From Corynebacterium minutissimum (GTDB taxonomy: Bacteria > Actinomycetota > Actinomycetes > Mycobacteriales > Mycobacteriaceae): DNA of 64,000 nucleotides. Both the position numbers and the translations under genes were made by a program. The DNA lies in NCBI RefSeq assembly GCF_000805675.1, contig NZ_JSEF01000015.1, forward strand, positions 62,001-126,000, given 5' to 3'. Below the pieces are notes generated by a model that did no database searches, was not told the DNA's origin, and worked only from the letters and a program-made list of their open reading frames with translations. Positions 27,768 to 36,506 of the stretch are shown here, one piece after another (the first letter of the stretch is position 1; each line of letters starts with the position of its first letter).

Positions 27768-28361
27768 TCAGGCCAGTTCAGCGATGCGGGCATCCAACGC
27801 CTCGATGGATATCCGCATCGTCAGGCTGTGGCTGTAGCCGCGGCGTGCCAGCGTCCCCACTATCCGTCTGAGGAACTTATCGCGCTCATGTCGGTCCGCG
27901 GGCACCTTCTTGATCGTCCGCGCTTTCTTCTCCGCCACCTTGCGGGCAGTTGCTTCTTCCGATTCCTCGGTGATTTGTTCCAAAGCCACCGCACGGTCAG
28001 CAGCATCGACGCCTTTATCCTTGAGCTCCATGTTCAAGGCGCGTGCAGATTTGCCACGACGCACATGCCGTTGACGTACCCACTCGCGTGCGAAGCTCTC
28101 GTCATTAATAAGGCCCACACCCGCAAGGTCATCGAGGACTACATCGATAACATCCGGCTCGAACTCTGCCGCGAGGAGGCGTTCGCGTAGTTCTTCGCGC
28201 GAACGCGCTCGCTGGTCAAGAAGCCGTAGTGCTCGGGAGCGCACTGAGGCCTTTGCCTCCTCGGCCTCAGCATCAATGAGCTGTCCGCCCGCAGCACCCG
28301 ATTCATAGTCTTCGAGTGCTTGGCGCAGCTTCTCTATCTTCTCCAGTGAGGGTTGGACCAT
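27768..28361 (-). CDS. recX: RecA regulator RecX
   Basis: 197 residues, directly downstream of recA with a 12-bp gap. RecX limits RecA filament growth. Three-helix repeats are visible: ALRLLDQRARSREELRERLL, INDESFAREWVRQRHVRR and ALNMELKDKGVDAADRAVAL. The C-terminal part ends at the gluD boundary. Expected to be cotranscribed with recA. Confidence 0.93.
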   Translation of the reverse strand: MVQPSLEKIEKLRQALEDYESGAAGGQLIDAEAEEAKASVRSRALRLLDQRARSREELRERLLAAEFEPDVIDVVLDDLAGVGLINDESFAREWVRQRHVRRGKSARALNMELKDKGVDAADRAVALEQITEESEEATARKVAEKKARTIKKVPADRHERDKFLRRIVGTLARRGYSHSLTMRISIEALDARIAELA

Positions 28362-28373
28362 CTCCGACGCGGC

Positions 28374-29507
28374 TTAGTCGTCGTCGAAGTCGACGTTCGG
28401 GACCAAGCCGACAGACTCATCGGTCAGCGGATCATCTGCGCCCGGAACATCCATGGCTACGTCATCCCCTGCCTCAGCAGCGGCTGGCCCTACACCAAGC
28501 TTGACGAAGATCTTCTTCTCAATCTCATCCGCCAAGTCTGGGTTTTCCTTCAAGAAGTTGCGGGCCTTCTCTTTGCCCTGCCCCAGCTGGTCACCTTCAT
28601 AGGTGAACCACGAACCGGACTTCTTGATGAAACCGTGCTCGACGCCCAGATCAATGATGGAGGATTCGCGTGAAATACCTTCGCCATACATGATGTCGAA
28701 TTCCGCAATCTTAAACGGCGGGGAAACCTTGTTCTTCACGATCTTGAGTTTGGTGCGGTTACCAATGGCGTCCTGGCCATCCTTTAGAGTCTGAATGCGG
28801 CGAATGTCGCAACGCACGGAGGCGTAGAACTTCAGCGCCTTACCGCCGGTGGTGGTCTCCGGCGAGCCGAACATCACGCCAATCTTCTCACGCAGCTGGT
28901 TAATGAAGATGGCGGTCGTCCCAGAGTTGTACAGTGCACCGGTCATCTTGCGCAGTGCTTGGGACATCAGGCGAGCCTGCAAGCCTACATGGCTGTCACC
29001 CATCTCGCCCTCGATCTCCGCCTTCGGCGTCAGTGCTGCTACGGAGTCAATGACGATGATGTCAATAGCGCCGGAACGCACGAGCATGTCCGCAATTTCC
29101 AGTGCCTGTTCACCCGTGTCCGGCTGAGAAACCAACAGGTTGTCTGTATCCACACCCAACAGACGTGCATACTCAGGATCGAGGGCGTGCTCAGCATCGA
29201 TGAAAGCCGCGATTCCGCCTTCCTTTTGTGCGGAGGCAATAGCGTGCAGAGCCACCGTGGTTTTACCAGAGGACTCAGGGCCATAAATCTCCACGATACG
29301 TCCGCGCGGGAATCCTCCCACGCCCAAGGCAATATCGATGGCAGTGTTACCGGAAGAAATAGCCCGGATTGGCGGGCGATCATCGTCACCCAAGCGCATA
29401 ACAGCGCCTTTGCCGAAATCCTTTTCAATCATGGACATTGCGGCGTCAAGGGCTTTCTGACGATCGTCACCCTTGCTTGCTGCCGAGGACTTCTTCTTCG
29501 TAGCCAT
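28374..29507 (-). CDS. recA: Recombinase RecA
   Basis: 377 residues, no intein. Walker A is GPESSGKTT (about residues 76-84), with the hydrophobic [11 protein letters not shown] and the DNA-binding loops after it. It promotes strand exchange and triggers LexA cleavage, linking it to lexA and divS at the left of the window. The C-terminus is acidic (ending VPNVDFDDD), typical. The upstream region has an SOS-like inverted repeat. Confidence 0.98.
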   Translation of the reverse strand: MATKKKSSAASKGDDRQKALDAAMSMIEKDFGKGAVMRLGDDDRPPIRAISSGNTAIDIALGVGGFPRGRIVEIYGPESSGKTTVALHAIASAQKEGGIAAFIDAEHALDPEYARLLGVDTDNLLVSQPDTGEQALEIADMLVRSGAIDIIVIDSVAALTPKAEIEGEMGDSHVGLQARLMSQALRKMTGALYNSGTTAIFINQLREKIGVMFGSPETTTGGKALKFYASVRCDIRRIQTLKDGQDAIGNRTKLKIVKNKVSPPFKIAEFDIMYGEGISRESSIIDLGVEHGFIKKSGSWFTYEGDQLGQGKEKARNFLKENPDLADEIEKKIFVKLGVGPAAAEAGDDVAMDVPGADDPLTDESVGLVPNVDFDDD

Positions 29508-29773
29508 TTATTTCCTCACTACTTTGTCGAGTGTTTTACGATGAGCAATAACTGGTGTGATAGCTGATTATTAATGTGGTTTTCGTGCCGCTGACGCGGG
29601 AGTCACCAATTTAGACTGCCGCACAGAGGCTTCGGTTCCCAGGTCTGTCAACAACTGCGGTTTCGCTTTTGTTTCACACCACGACGGTACTCTAACGCCC
29701 CTAGCGGACTCCCCTCACACAATACACACACAAGTGTTCGATTTGCGACTCTCCACCCTGGCATGTCGAACAC
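29508..29773 (-). promoter_or_regulatory. recA upstream region with SOS-type inverted repeat
   Basis: A perfect 10-bp inverted repeat, AAGTGTTCGA (29732-29741) and TCGAACACTT (29766-29775), is separated by 24 nt. Both arms contain the TCGAAC half of the actinobacterial SOS box. The second arm runs into the stop codon of the lipoprotein gene. It is about 230 bp upstream of the recA start, far for a LexA operator unless the promoter is distant. Neither arm has a matching adjacent half, so it could instead be a hairpin or another operator. Confidence 0.45.
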
Positions 29774-30262
29774 TTATTGCTTCACCCAGGGGCCATCCTG
29801 TTCGGAGCGCACAAAGGTCACTTCTTCGCTTGCCGGCAGTACGGCAACGACACCGCCCATGTTTCGACACACATCAAGATCGTCTTCGGGAGCGAAAGTG
29901 GTGACATACTTGGAAAATCCCGAGCCTTCAGTGTCGCGATAAATCTCCACGGTGCCACGCGATGGCGGATACCACTCATCATCTTCATCAGAGCCTCCCT
30001 GCCAGGTTCCGCCACTCGCTTCATCAACATCGGATTCAGTGGCACCTGAGCAAATAAAAATCACGCGCTGATACTCGGTATCGAAGATATCGCCGACAGG
30101 CATCGTGACCTCTCCCACTTCACCGTCGGCCACGCCTGCAGCGGCATCGATGTTCTCAATCACGTTTGCCGAGTTAATGAGCGAACACCCCGACACCACC
30201 ACCGAAGTCGCAACGATGACAGCACCGCTGCACGCGACCTTTATTGCCCGTAGTTTAGTCAT
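29774..30262 (-). CDS. Putative lipoprotein of unknown function
   Basis: 162 residues with a lipoprotein signal ending VVVSGC (Cys26 predicted lipidated). The rest is polar and acidic, with cysteines in FICSGA and DVCRNMGG that may form a disulfide. No family recognised. It lies between recA and the divergent bioY gene. Probably anchored on the outer face of the cytoplasmic membrane. Confidence 0.75.
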   Translation of the reverse strand: MTKLRAIKVACSGAVIVATSVVVSGCSLINSANVIENIDAAAGVADGEVGEVTMPVGDIFDTEYQRVIFICSGATESDVDEASGGTWQGGSDEDDEWYPPSRGTVEIYRDTEGSGFSKYVTTFAPEDDLDVCRNMGGVVAVLPASEEVTFVRSEQDGPWVKQ

Positions 30263-30311
30263 GCCCAGAGAGTACCCCGTATGGGGTAGTTTCGCCGCCC
30301 AAAAGCCAAGC

Positions 30312-30326
30312 TTGAACGGTGTTCAA
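30312..30326. promoter_or_regulatory. BioQ-like operator upstream of bioYMN
   Basis: The palindrome TTGAACGGTGTTCAA (6-bp arms, 3-nt spacer) sits 48 bp before bioY. It matches the form of the C. glutamicum BioQ site, which I recall as TGAAC-N3-GTTAC. BioQ is a TetR-type repressor of biotin genes, so this would couple import to biotin need. A TAAACT hexamer at 30361-30366, near a -10 box, would start the mRNA at or close to the bioY ATG. Confidence 0.6.
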
Positions 30327-30373
30327 AAGTGCCCATTTGCTGCTAACTTCTCCTACTAGATAAACTTTGGCCC

Positions 30374-30964
30374 ATGAAAAAGAATTCTGTTGCTCTCGAC
30401 ATCGCCTACGTCGCGGTCTTTACCGCACTCATCATCGTTTTCGCGTTTGTGTCTATCCCCACCCCAACCGCGGGCGTGCCGATCGTCATCCAGAACGCCG
30501 TCATTATTCTTGCCGGCCTCGTCCTGGGCGGTCGCCGTGGCTTCTTCGTTGGCCTCCTCTTTATGGCCCTCGGCCTGGTAGGCCTTCCTATCTTGGCCGG
30601 TGGCCGCAGCGCGCTCAGTGCCATCGCCGGCCCCACCGTGGGATACCTCGTCGGCTACATCATTGCCCCCGCCATCGCGGGTCTCATCGCCTACCGCGCA
30701 CCGCGGAATAAGGGCGGCATGATTGTCACGCTCGCTATCGCCGGCATCATTGGCCTTGCTATCCAGTATCTCTGCGGCAGCCTCGGTCTCATGGTTCGCT
30801 CTGATATGTCCTTTGGCGCCGCGATTCTGGCCCAAGGACCATTCATCGTTCCGGACCTCATCAAGGTAGCCATCATGGTCGCCATCGCAGCCGGTGTCCA
30901 CGCCGCTTTCCCGGATCTCATGGGGCGCCGCACTCAGAAACCACAGCTACAAGCCCAGAACTAA
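30374..30964 (+). CDS. bioY: Biotin transporter substrate-binding protein BioY
   Basis: 196 residues with about six membrane segments; the S component of an energy-coupling-factor importer that binds biotin. IPTPTAGVPIVIQNAVIILAG and GRSALSAIAGPTVGYLVGY are the conserved BioY parts. No Shine-Dalgarno is clear before the ATG, so translation may be leaderless. It begins the operon bioY-bioM-bioN. Controlled, probably, by the upstream palindrome. Confidence 0.96.
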   Translation: MKKNSVALDIAYVAVFTALIIVFAFVSIPTPTAGVPIVIQNAVIILAGLVLGGRRGFFVGLLFMALGLVGLPILAGGRSALSAIAGPTVGYLVGYIIAPAIAGLIAYRAPRNKGGMIVTLAIAGIIGLAIQYLCGSLGLMVRSDMSFGAAILAQGPFIVPDLIKVAIMVAIAAGVHAAFPDLMGRRTQKPQLQAQN

Positions 30965-30973
30965 ACTGCCGCC

Positions 30974-31666
30974 GTGCCTCAGATTGATTTTCAGAACGTT
31001 TCTGTTTCCTTCGACGAAAAGAAGGTCCTTGACAGTGTTTCGATGACGTTGACCGAACAGCGTATCGGCATCATCGGCGCCAATGGCGGCGGCAAATCTA
31101 CCCTCGTTCGCCTCATCAACGGCCTCGGGGAGCCTACGGAAGGAAGCGTGCTGGTGGACGGGGTGGACGTCGCCAAGCACGGCAAAGACGTTCGCCGCAA
31201 GGTGGGTTTCGTCTTCTCCGATGCAGAGAACCAAATCGTCATGCCAAATGTACGGGATGACGTGGACTTTTCACTGCGCAGGCTCAAACTATCCAAGGAG
31301 GAACGAACTGCGCGGGTCGATGCTGTACTTGATCGCTTTGGATTGACCCCTCTGTCTGACCAATCTCCCCACACACTGTCGGGCGGGCAAAAGCAGCTGC
31401 TCGCCCTCGCTGCCGTCCTCGTCATGGAACCCACCGTCATCATTGCCGATGAACCCACGACATTGCTGGATTTACGTAACCGCGACCGCATTCGCCGCGA
31501 ATTCGCAAGCCTCGAACAGCAACTGATTGTGGTGACGCACGACCTCGATTTTCTCTCCGACTTTGACCGCATGCTATGCATCGATAATCATCACGTCGCC
31601 GCTGATGGCCCTCCCGATGAGGTCATCCCCTTCTACACCGAACTCATGGCCTCACGCCCGCTCTAG
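30974..31666 (+). CDS. bioM: Biotin ECF transporter ATPase BioM
   Basis: 230 residues from a GTG at 30974, 9 bp after bioY. Walker A is GANGGGKST, signature LSGGQKQLLALAAVL, Walker B PTVIIADEPTTLLDL. It is the energising A component that, with BioN, drives BioY. Confidence 0.95.
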   Translation: MPQIDFQNVSVSFDEKKVLDSVSMTLTEQRIGIIGANGGGKSTLVRLINGLGEPTEGSVLVDGVDVAKHGKDVRRKVGFVFSDAENQIVMPNVRDDVDFSLRRLKLSKEERTARVDAVLDRFGLTPLSDQSPHTLSGGQKQLLALAAVLVMEPTVIIADEPTTLLDLRNRDRIRREFASLEQQLIVVTHDLDFLSDFDRMLCIDNHHVAADGPPDEVIPFYTELMASRPL

Positions 31667-31670
31667 GAAT

Positions 31671-32285
31671 ATGCCCAAGAACATCCCACTCGGCTTTTAT
31701 GTCGACGCAGACACGATTATTCACCGCATCCCTGCTGCGGTGAAGTTCCTCGCCCTTATCGCTTTCATCCTCGTCACCTCGTTAGCGGTGAAAACGGTTG
31801 CGTGGGCAGCCTTAAGCCTTGCTATTCCTCTTGTGCTCTTCCCTGTCGCTCACATCCCCCTCCGGGTGGCAGTAGGTCAGCTCGCTCCCCCGCTCTATTT
31901 GTTGGTTGCGCTCGCGGCGTTTCAGTGGTGGCAAAAAGATCTCACCTCGGCTGCGATCATGTTTCTTACGGTCTATGCGGCCGTCACTGCGGCCGTGCTG
32001 CTAACCCTCACCACGAAGGTTTCGGAGATGATGGATTCCTTCGACCGCGCTCTCGCACCTCTTGGCAAACTGGGTGTGCCCGTAGAGAACATCACGCTGG
32101 CGATGTCTCTCACCATCCGCCTCCTGCCACTCATGCTTGGCACTGTCCTCGAAGTGCTTGACGCACGAAAAGCCCGGGGTGCCACGGCCTCACTGACCGC
32201 ATTCGGTACCCCGGTTATCATTCGTTCTATTCGCCGCGCCCGCGCTATGGGCGAGGCCCTTCACGCACGCGGCGTCGGCGACTAG
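31671..32285 (+). CDS. bioN: Biotin ECF transporter T component BioN
   Basis: 204 residues from the ATG at 31671, 4 bp after bioM. It has about five hydrophobic segments (FLALIAFILVTSLAVKTVAW and others) and the cytoplasmic coupling helix motif DARKARGATA (A-R-[GA]-x-type), then RAMGEALHARGVGD. It transmits ATPase movement to BioY. The frame upstream of 31671 only overlaps bioM. Confidence 0.94.
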   Translation: MPKNIPLGFYVDADTIIHRIPAAVKFLALIAFILVTSLAVKTVAWAALSLAIPLVLFPVAHIPLRVAVGQLAPPLYLLVALAAFQWWQKDLTSAAIMFLTVYAAVTAAVLLTLTTKVSEMMDSFDRALAPLGKLGVPVENITLAMSLTIRLLPLMLGTVLEVLDARKARGATASLTAFGTPVIIRSIRRARAMGEALHARGVGD

Positions 32286-32298
32286 AAAATCTCAGCTC

Positions 32299-33135
32299 TT
32301 ACTCGCCACGCAGCTCACGCAGGCGGGCCTGGACAGCATCATCGGCCGCGCTCGGCTGGGCGTTGTTCTCACCCGCACCAATAGCCTGCTGAGAGTTACC
32401 CTCCACAGCCTTGGTGCTGTTCATCTCTGCGCGAATCTGCTCGAGGCGCGAGTGGCCAGCCAGTTGCACGCCTGCCTGCTCAATTTCCTGCATGCGGTTA
32501 GATACGGAGTTCTCAGCCAGCTCTGCCTGGCCCAGCGCCTTGGAGTAACGGCGCTCGATCTTGTCGCGCACAGCATCGAGGGACGGAGAATTGCCGTTAG
32601 CGGTGAGCTCGTTCATCGAGTTCAGAGACTCGGAGACCTTCTCCTGCATCTTGGCCTGCTCCAGCTGGGACAGCAGCTTCGAGCGCTCATTGACCTTCTC
32701 ACGCAAGGCCATGCCATTGCGCTCGACTGCCTTCTTAGCCTGATCTGCCTGCTGTAGTGCCTGATCGTGCAGCTTCTTCGTGTCTTCCACGGACTGTTCT
32801 GCAGTCACGAGCTGGGCGGCGAAAGCCTCAGCGGCATTCTCGTACTCCGTAGCCTTCTGTACATCGCCCTCAGCGCGGGCCTTGTCCGCGAGGTTCAGGG
32901 CATTGCGGGTATTCTGCTGCAGCTTCTCAATTTCGCTCAAGCGACGGTTGAGCTGCATCTCCAGCTGACGCTGGTTACCAATGACCGCAGCTGCCTGCTG
33001 GGACAGCTCTTGGTGCTGACGCTGCGCTTCTTCGATGGCCTGCTCGATCTGTACCTTCGGATCCGCGTTCTCCTCAATCTTGGAATCGAAGAGAGCCATC
33101 AAGTACTTCCACGCCTTTACGAATGGGTTCGCCAT
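32299..33135 (-). CDS. pspA: PspA/IM30 family envelope-stress protein
   Basis: 278 residues, almost entirely helical with long coiled coils ([21 protein letters not shown] and the middle part), as in PspA, which coats and protects damaged membranes. The amphipathic N-terminal helix is [20 protein letters not shown]. It is next to clgR; in mycobacteria ClgR activates pspA. The C-terminus (ARLRELRGE) resembles that of actinobacterial PspA. Confidence 0.93.
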   Translation of the reverse strand: MANPFVKAWKYLMALFDSKIEENADPKVQIEQAIEEAQRQHQELSQQAAAVIGNQRQLEMQLNRRLSEIEKLQQNTRNALNLADKARAEGDVQKATEYENAAEAFAAQLVTAEQSVEDTKKLHDQALQQADQAKKAVERNGMALREKVNERSKLLSQLEQAKMQEKVSESLNSMNELTANGNSPSLDAVRDKIERRYSKALGQAELAENSVSNRMQEIEQAGVQLAGHSRLEQIRAEMNSTKAVEGNSQQAIGAGENNAQPSAADDAVQARLRELRGE

Positions 33136-33275
33136 GACAGAAGATGCCTTTCTCAGCAGTTAGGAATGTTCACGTTGATAATTTACGCCACTCACCGAGT
33201 GGATGTTCTACCCGCCCAATAGTAGCGAAGCCAATGGAAATGCGTCGCCGATTAAATCCAGATGTGGGATAGGGC
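33136..33275 (-). promoter_or_regulatory. pspA upstream region
   Basis: The 140-bp gap between clgR and pspA has a small palindrome CCACTC-ACC-GAGTGG (33188-33202), about 50 bp before the pspA start. It may be an operator, but I cannot match it to the ClgR consensus with confidence. No terminator for clgR is seen. Confidence 0.3.
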
Positions 33276-33626
33276 TTAAAGTTCCGATGCGGCCGGCGCA
33301 GTGGAGGCTAGCTCTTCATCCATCGACGGCAATGCCATGTATCCGGCTGCCTCAATGAGGACATCAGACACGCTGACATCAAGCGCATGGCACACCGATG
33401 CCAGAAGCTCAGAGGAAACCTCTTTGCGTCCGCGCTCCAACTCCGAAAGGTACCCCGGGGACACACGTGCCACACCTGCGAGTTCACGCAAGGTCACGCC
33501 TTTATCCGCACGGAAGGCTCGCAGCGTCAACCCCAGCGCCTCACGAAGAAGCGGCTCTGGAGCTCGCTCTGCGGTCCGCGCAACTGCCGGAGTGGGTTTT
33601 TCAAGAAGTGCAACTGAAGTGTTCAT
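33276..33626 (-). CDS. clgR: Transcriptional regulator ClgR
   Basis: 116 residues from the ATG at 33626. A Cro/CI-type helix-turn-helix spans about residues 27-85 ([40 protein letters not shown]). ClgR activates Clp protease, DNA-repair and envelope-stress genes in actinobacteria and is itself degraded by Clp; the short C-terminal tail ending AASEL resembles a Clp-degradation tail. A short inverted repeat CTCGG...CCGAG at about 33629-33646 precedes the gene and could be its own operator. Confidence 0.93.
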   Translation of the reverse strand: MNTSVALLEKPTPAVARTAERAPEPLLREALGLTLRAFRADKGVTLRELAGVARVSPGYLSELERGRKEVSSELLASVCHALDVSVSDVLIEAAGYMALPSMDEELASTAPAASEL

Positions 33627-33671
33627 CACTCGGTATAACGGCCGAGCGCCCCTTCTTGTTCCCACAATCGC

Positions 33672-34148
33672 CTACTTTTCTTGAAAAGTTGATAGAAGCA
33701 GGCTCAAGGCCGCCTCCACAGCGGCCGAACGAATGGCGTTTCTTTCGCCCTCATCGAGTTCGATGAGAACGCCGCGCTTAACGACGTCCCTCCCGTACAG
33801 CCCCACATACACCGTCCCCGCGGGTTTTCCCTCCTGCAGGTCTGGCCCAGCCACGCCGGTAAGCCCGATGCCCCAGTCAGCGCCGGTTTCCATACACGCT
33901 GCGTGTGCCATCTCCACGGCCGTGTCTGCGGAGACAACTCCCTGTTCTTCGAGGCAGTCTACCGACGTGTGAAGGAAGTGCGCCTTCACCTCAGTGGCAT
34001 ACGTGACCAACCCGCCGCGCAAAACTGCAGACGCCCCAGGCACGCTAGCTACACTCGCCGCTGCGAGACCGGCAGTGAGGGACTCACAGAACGCCACTGT
34101 CTCCCCGCGTTCGCGAAGTACTGCGACAAGGTCGCTCTCAACGCCCAT
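33672..34148 (-). CDS. cinA: CinA-like nicotinamide-nucleotide amidase (PncC)
   Basis: 158 residues: only the C-terminal CinA domain, which deamidates NMN to nicotinate mononucleotide. Motifs: CESLTAGLAAASVASVPGAS (catalytic Ser), GLVTYATEVK, and GLTGVAGPD. The N-terminal MoCF-like half of longer CinA proteins is absent, as usual in this group. The start overlaps the end of pgsA by 11 bp, so they are cotranscribed. Confidence 0.92.
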   Translation of the reverse strand: MGVESDLVAVLRERGETVAFCESLTAGLAAASVASVPGASAVLRGGLVTYATEVKAHFLHTSVDCLEEQGVVSADTAVEMAHAACMETGADWGIGLTGVAGPDLQEGKPAGTVYVGLYGRDVVKRGVLIELDEGERNAIRSAAVEAALSLLLSTFQEK

Positions 34149-34749
34149 TGGCGTGCCCCGCCTTGTTTTCTTTGTAGCCGTCGACGAGGTACTGAATACC
34201 CGTGACGACGGTGACGATGACAGCGGCGATCATAACGATAAAGCTGGGGAGGTCCATCCAGCTAGGCAGCGGGCAAAGGTAGAGTGCCACCGCCAATGTC
34301 TGCAGTGCCGTCTTGAGCTTTCCACCTTGGGAAGCCGGCACGACCTTACCTTGACGCAGCAGGACAAAGCGCCAGATCGTAATGCCAAACTCACGAACGA
34401 GAATCAGAACGGTCACCCACACCGGCAACACGCCAATAATGTTGAGGCACACAAAGGCCGCGGTCATGAGCGCCTTATCCGCAATGGGATCAGCAATCTT
34501 TCCAAAGTTGGTGACAAGACCCCGCGACCGCGCAATATCACCGTCCAGCTTGTCCGTGATCATAAGAAGCACGAAACAGCCGAAGGCCCACCAGTCGTGC
34601 CCGCCAAGCACGAGCCACACGAAAAGTGGGATGAAAAGGATTCGCACACTCGTCAGGATGTTAGGCAGGTTCCAATTGGATACCTCGGGGTTAACATCCG
34701 TGGCATGAGATTGGTTTTGCGCATCCTGGGAATTCTTCACGCCCATCAT
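34138..34749 (-). CDS. pgsA: CDP-diacylglycerol-glycerol-3-phosphate 3-phosphatidyltransferase (PgsA)
   Basis: 203 residues with about four to five membrane segments. The CDP-alcohol phosphotransferase motif is DKLDGDIARSRGLVTNFGKI followed by ADPIADK, with all catalytic aspartates. It makes phosphatidylglycerophosphate for membrane lipid and, in this phylum, lipoarabinomannan precursors. The start is ATG at 34749 or the next Met at 34746. It is followed, overlapping, by cinA and then clgR. Confidence 0.94.
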   Translation of the reverse strand: MMGVKNSQDAQNQSHATDVNPEVSNWNLPNILTSVRILFIPLFVWLVLGGHDWWAFGCFVLLMITDKLDGDIARSRGLVTNFGKIADPIADKALMTAAFVCLNIIGVLPVWVTVLILVREFGITIWRFVLLRQGKVVPASQGGKLKTALQTLAVALYLCPLPSWMDLPSFIVMIAAVIVTVVTGIQYLVDGYKENKAGHANGR

Positions 34750-34862
34750 CCTACCGTGAGCACCTCGTACTCAGTGCCACAACGTCACAATCGAGGTATC
34801 ACGGCCTCCCCCACACACTTAACCGCCTTCTCGCGTATGCGGGGCGCACTAGCATGGACTAC

Positions 34863-35153
34863 ATGAAGTATTTCGCAGTGTCCTATGAGTACAACCCCAA
34901 CAACCCGATCATCGCCCAGACCCGACCTCAGCACCGCGAGTTCATCGGCGCGTTGCAGGAGAAGGGCCAAATCTGTGGTTCCGGCCCGTTCACCGATTCC
35001 AAGGGTGGCGCACTCATCGTGCTCCAATTTGAAGATGAGTCCATCGAGGTAGCTCAGGTCATCGAGCTCATGGACCAGGATCCCTTCTACACGGAAGGCG
35101 CGGTCACCGGCCGAGCCTTCCGCGAGTGGAACCCAGTCATTAATTCCTTCTAG
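34863..35153 (+). CDS. YciI-family protein
   Basis: 96 residues from the ATG at 34863; an ATG at 34854 adds three. YciI/YCII domain: MKYFAVSYEYNP, RPQHREFIGALQEKGQICGS and the conserved His-Asp pair for catalysis (His of RPQHREF). Members are small dehalogenase-like or muconolactone-like proteins of mostly unknown role. Stands alone between the divergent pgsA and convergent terC. Confidence 0.85.
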   Translation: MKYFAVSYEYNPNNPIIAQTRPQHREFIGALQEKGQICGSGPFTDSKGGALIVLQFEDESIEVAQVIELMDQDPFYTEGAVTGRAFREWNPVINSF

Positions 35154-35207
35154 GTCCCACGTCGAGTCGGTCATACCTGGAGCGTCGGTCTTGGCTGACA
35201 CGCCTCA

Positions 35208-36326
35208 TTAGGGCAGCTCAGACTTCGGAAGCTCGTCCGCCTTGCCGACGAGCTCACCCTCCTTGTTGCGGACGATCTTGTTGCCAAAATCATCCCAGTC
35301 GTAGTGGTTGTGGGAAATAACCACACCACCCTGGGCTTGGTCACGCTTGTCTCTCCACACCGAAAGCAACACCGTGATGCCGAGAACTCCGACGATGACC
35401 AAAAGTGAGGTAAGAGTCGTAATCTCCGGAACCGCGCTGACGTTTTCGCCACCGTTAATGAATGGCAGGTTGTTTTCGTGCAGGGCGTGGAACAGCAGCT
35501 TGACGCCGATGAAGAGCAGGATAATACCCAGGCCATAAGGTAGGTAAACAAGGCGGTCCAACAGGCCATCAATGAGGAAGAACATCTGGCGCAGCCCCAT
35601 CAGGGCAAACGCGTTGGTGGTGAATACCAGGAAGGGCTCCGACGTAATGCCATAGATGGCGGGGATGGAGTCGAAGGCAAACATGACGTCGATAAGCCCG
35701 ATGGCCGCCAAGGCCACAAAGAGTGGTGTCAAGGCAAACTTGCCCTTCTTTTCACCGGACTCTTCGCGGTGAGTGAGCTTGTCGCCGTGGTAGCGCGGGG
35801 TCACGTGTACCACCTTGCGCAGCCACTTAACCACCAGCATGTCATTGGGATCGGTCTCAGGCGTGCCATTTATCTCATCAATGAGCAGCTTCACCGCTGT
35901 GTAGATGAGGAAGATTGCGAAGATGTAGAAGACATCAGACCAGGCAGCGATGATAGCCGCGCCCATCAAAATGAAGGCGAGTCGGAAGATCAGCGCCAGC
36001 ACGATGCCAATGAGCAGCACCTTCTGCTGGTACCTGCGCGGGATTTTGAAGGACCCCATGATGAGAGAGAAGACAAACAGGTTGTCCACACTCAGCGCCT
36101 GTTCCGTTACCCAGCCGGTGTAGAACTGCGCTGCATGCTCGCTATCCCACAACACCCACACGACACCGCCAAAGACGACGGCCATCGCCATGTAAAACAG
36201 GGTCCAGCCGCCGGATTCCTTAATGGTCGGCTCATGTGGTGAACGAACATGACTGTAGAAATCGAAGATAAAGAAGCCCAGGATCACAGCGATGGTGATG
36301 GCCCAGACCCATAGTGGTACGTGCAT
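35208..36326 (-). CDS. TerC-family integral membrane protein (likely Mn2+ exporter)
   Basis: 372 residues with nine or so membrane segments. The TerC signature is DNLFVFSLIMGSFKIPRRYQ and DVMFAFDSIPAIYGIT; the acidic residues in the membrane are those used to bind metal. TerC proteins (for example Alx, YceF/YkoY) export manganese, in line with the riboswitch-like leader upstream. The C-terminal extension is acidic. The ATG at 36326 is preceded by GGAGG inside a hairpin, so translation is probably metal-regulated. Confidence 0.93.
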   Translation of the reverse strand: MHVPLWVWAITIAVILGFFIFDFYSHVRSPHEPTIKESGGWTLFYMAMAVVFGGVVWVLWDSEHAAQFYTGWVTEQALSVDNLFVFSLIMGSFKIPRRYQQKVLLIGIVLALIFRLAFILMGAAIIAAWSDVFYIFAIFLIYTAVKLLIDEINGTPETDPNDMLVVKWLRKVVHVTPRYHGDKLTHREESGEKKGKFALTPLFVALAAIGLIDVMFAFDSIPAIYGITSEPFLVFTTNAFALMGLRQMFFLIDGLLDRLVYLPYGLGIILLFIGVKLLFHALHENNLPFINGGENVSAVPEITTLTSLLVIVGVLGITVLLSVWRDKRDQAQGGVVISHNHYDWDDFGNKIVRNKEGELVGKADELPKSELP

Positions 36327-36337
36327 AGTGCCCTATC

Positions 36338-36486
36338 CCTCCGGTCGGCGTGGCTACAAGGACCGGAGGTCTCCCCCGCTAGCAGCCTCCATACGGAGGC
36401 AGTGCTAGCCGACGCGACCGGGAACTGTCTCGCAGTTGCCGTGTTGACGATCAGCGCCGAAGAGTGGGGTACTCCCCTCCAAGACT
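36338..36486 (-). ncRNA. yybP-ykoY manganese riboswitch leader of terC
   Basis: Read on the minus strand, the leader starts GGAGGGGAGTA (36480 downwards) with the yybP-ykoY hallmark GGGGAGUA, and ends in GGGGGAGACCTCC near 36378-36365, the other conserved box. Between them are two stems, including GCTAGCA-GCCTCC/GGAGGC-GTGCTAGC (36378-36409). P1 pairs GGAGG (36476-36480) with CCTCC (36365-36369). The same CCTCCGGTC (36361-36369) can instead pair with GACCGGAGG (36338-36346), which contains the ribosome binding site. The two pairings exclude each other, as expected for a metal-ON translational switch. Confidence 0.85.
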
Positions 36487-36492
36487 TGTCCT

Positions 36493-36498
36493 ATCCTA
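36493..36498 (-). promoter_or_regulatory. Candidate -10 box of terC leader
   Basis: TAGGAT on the minus strand fits the corynebacterial -10 TANAAT at five of six positions. It would start transcription near 36486, just before the first paired bases of the riboswitch. No good -35 box is visible. Confidence 0.5.
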
Positions 36499-36506
36499 CA
36501 CGGAAT

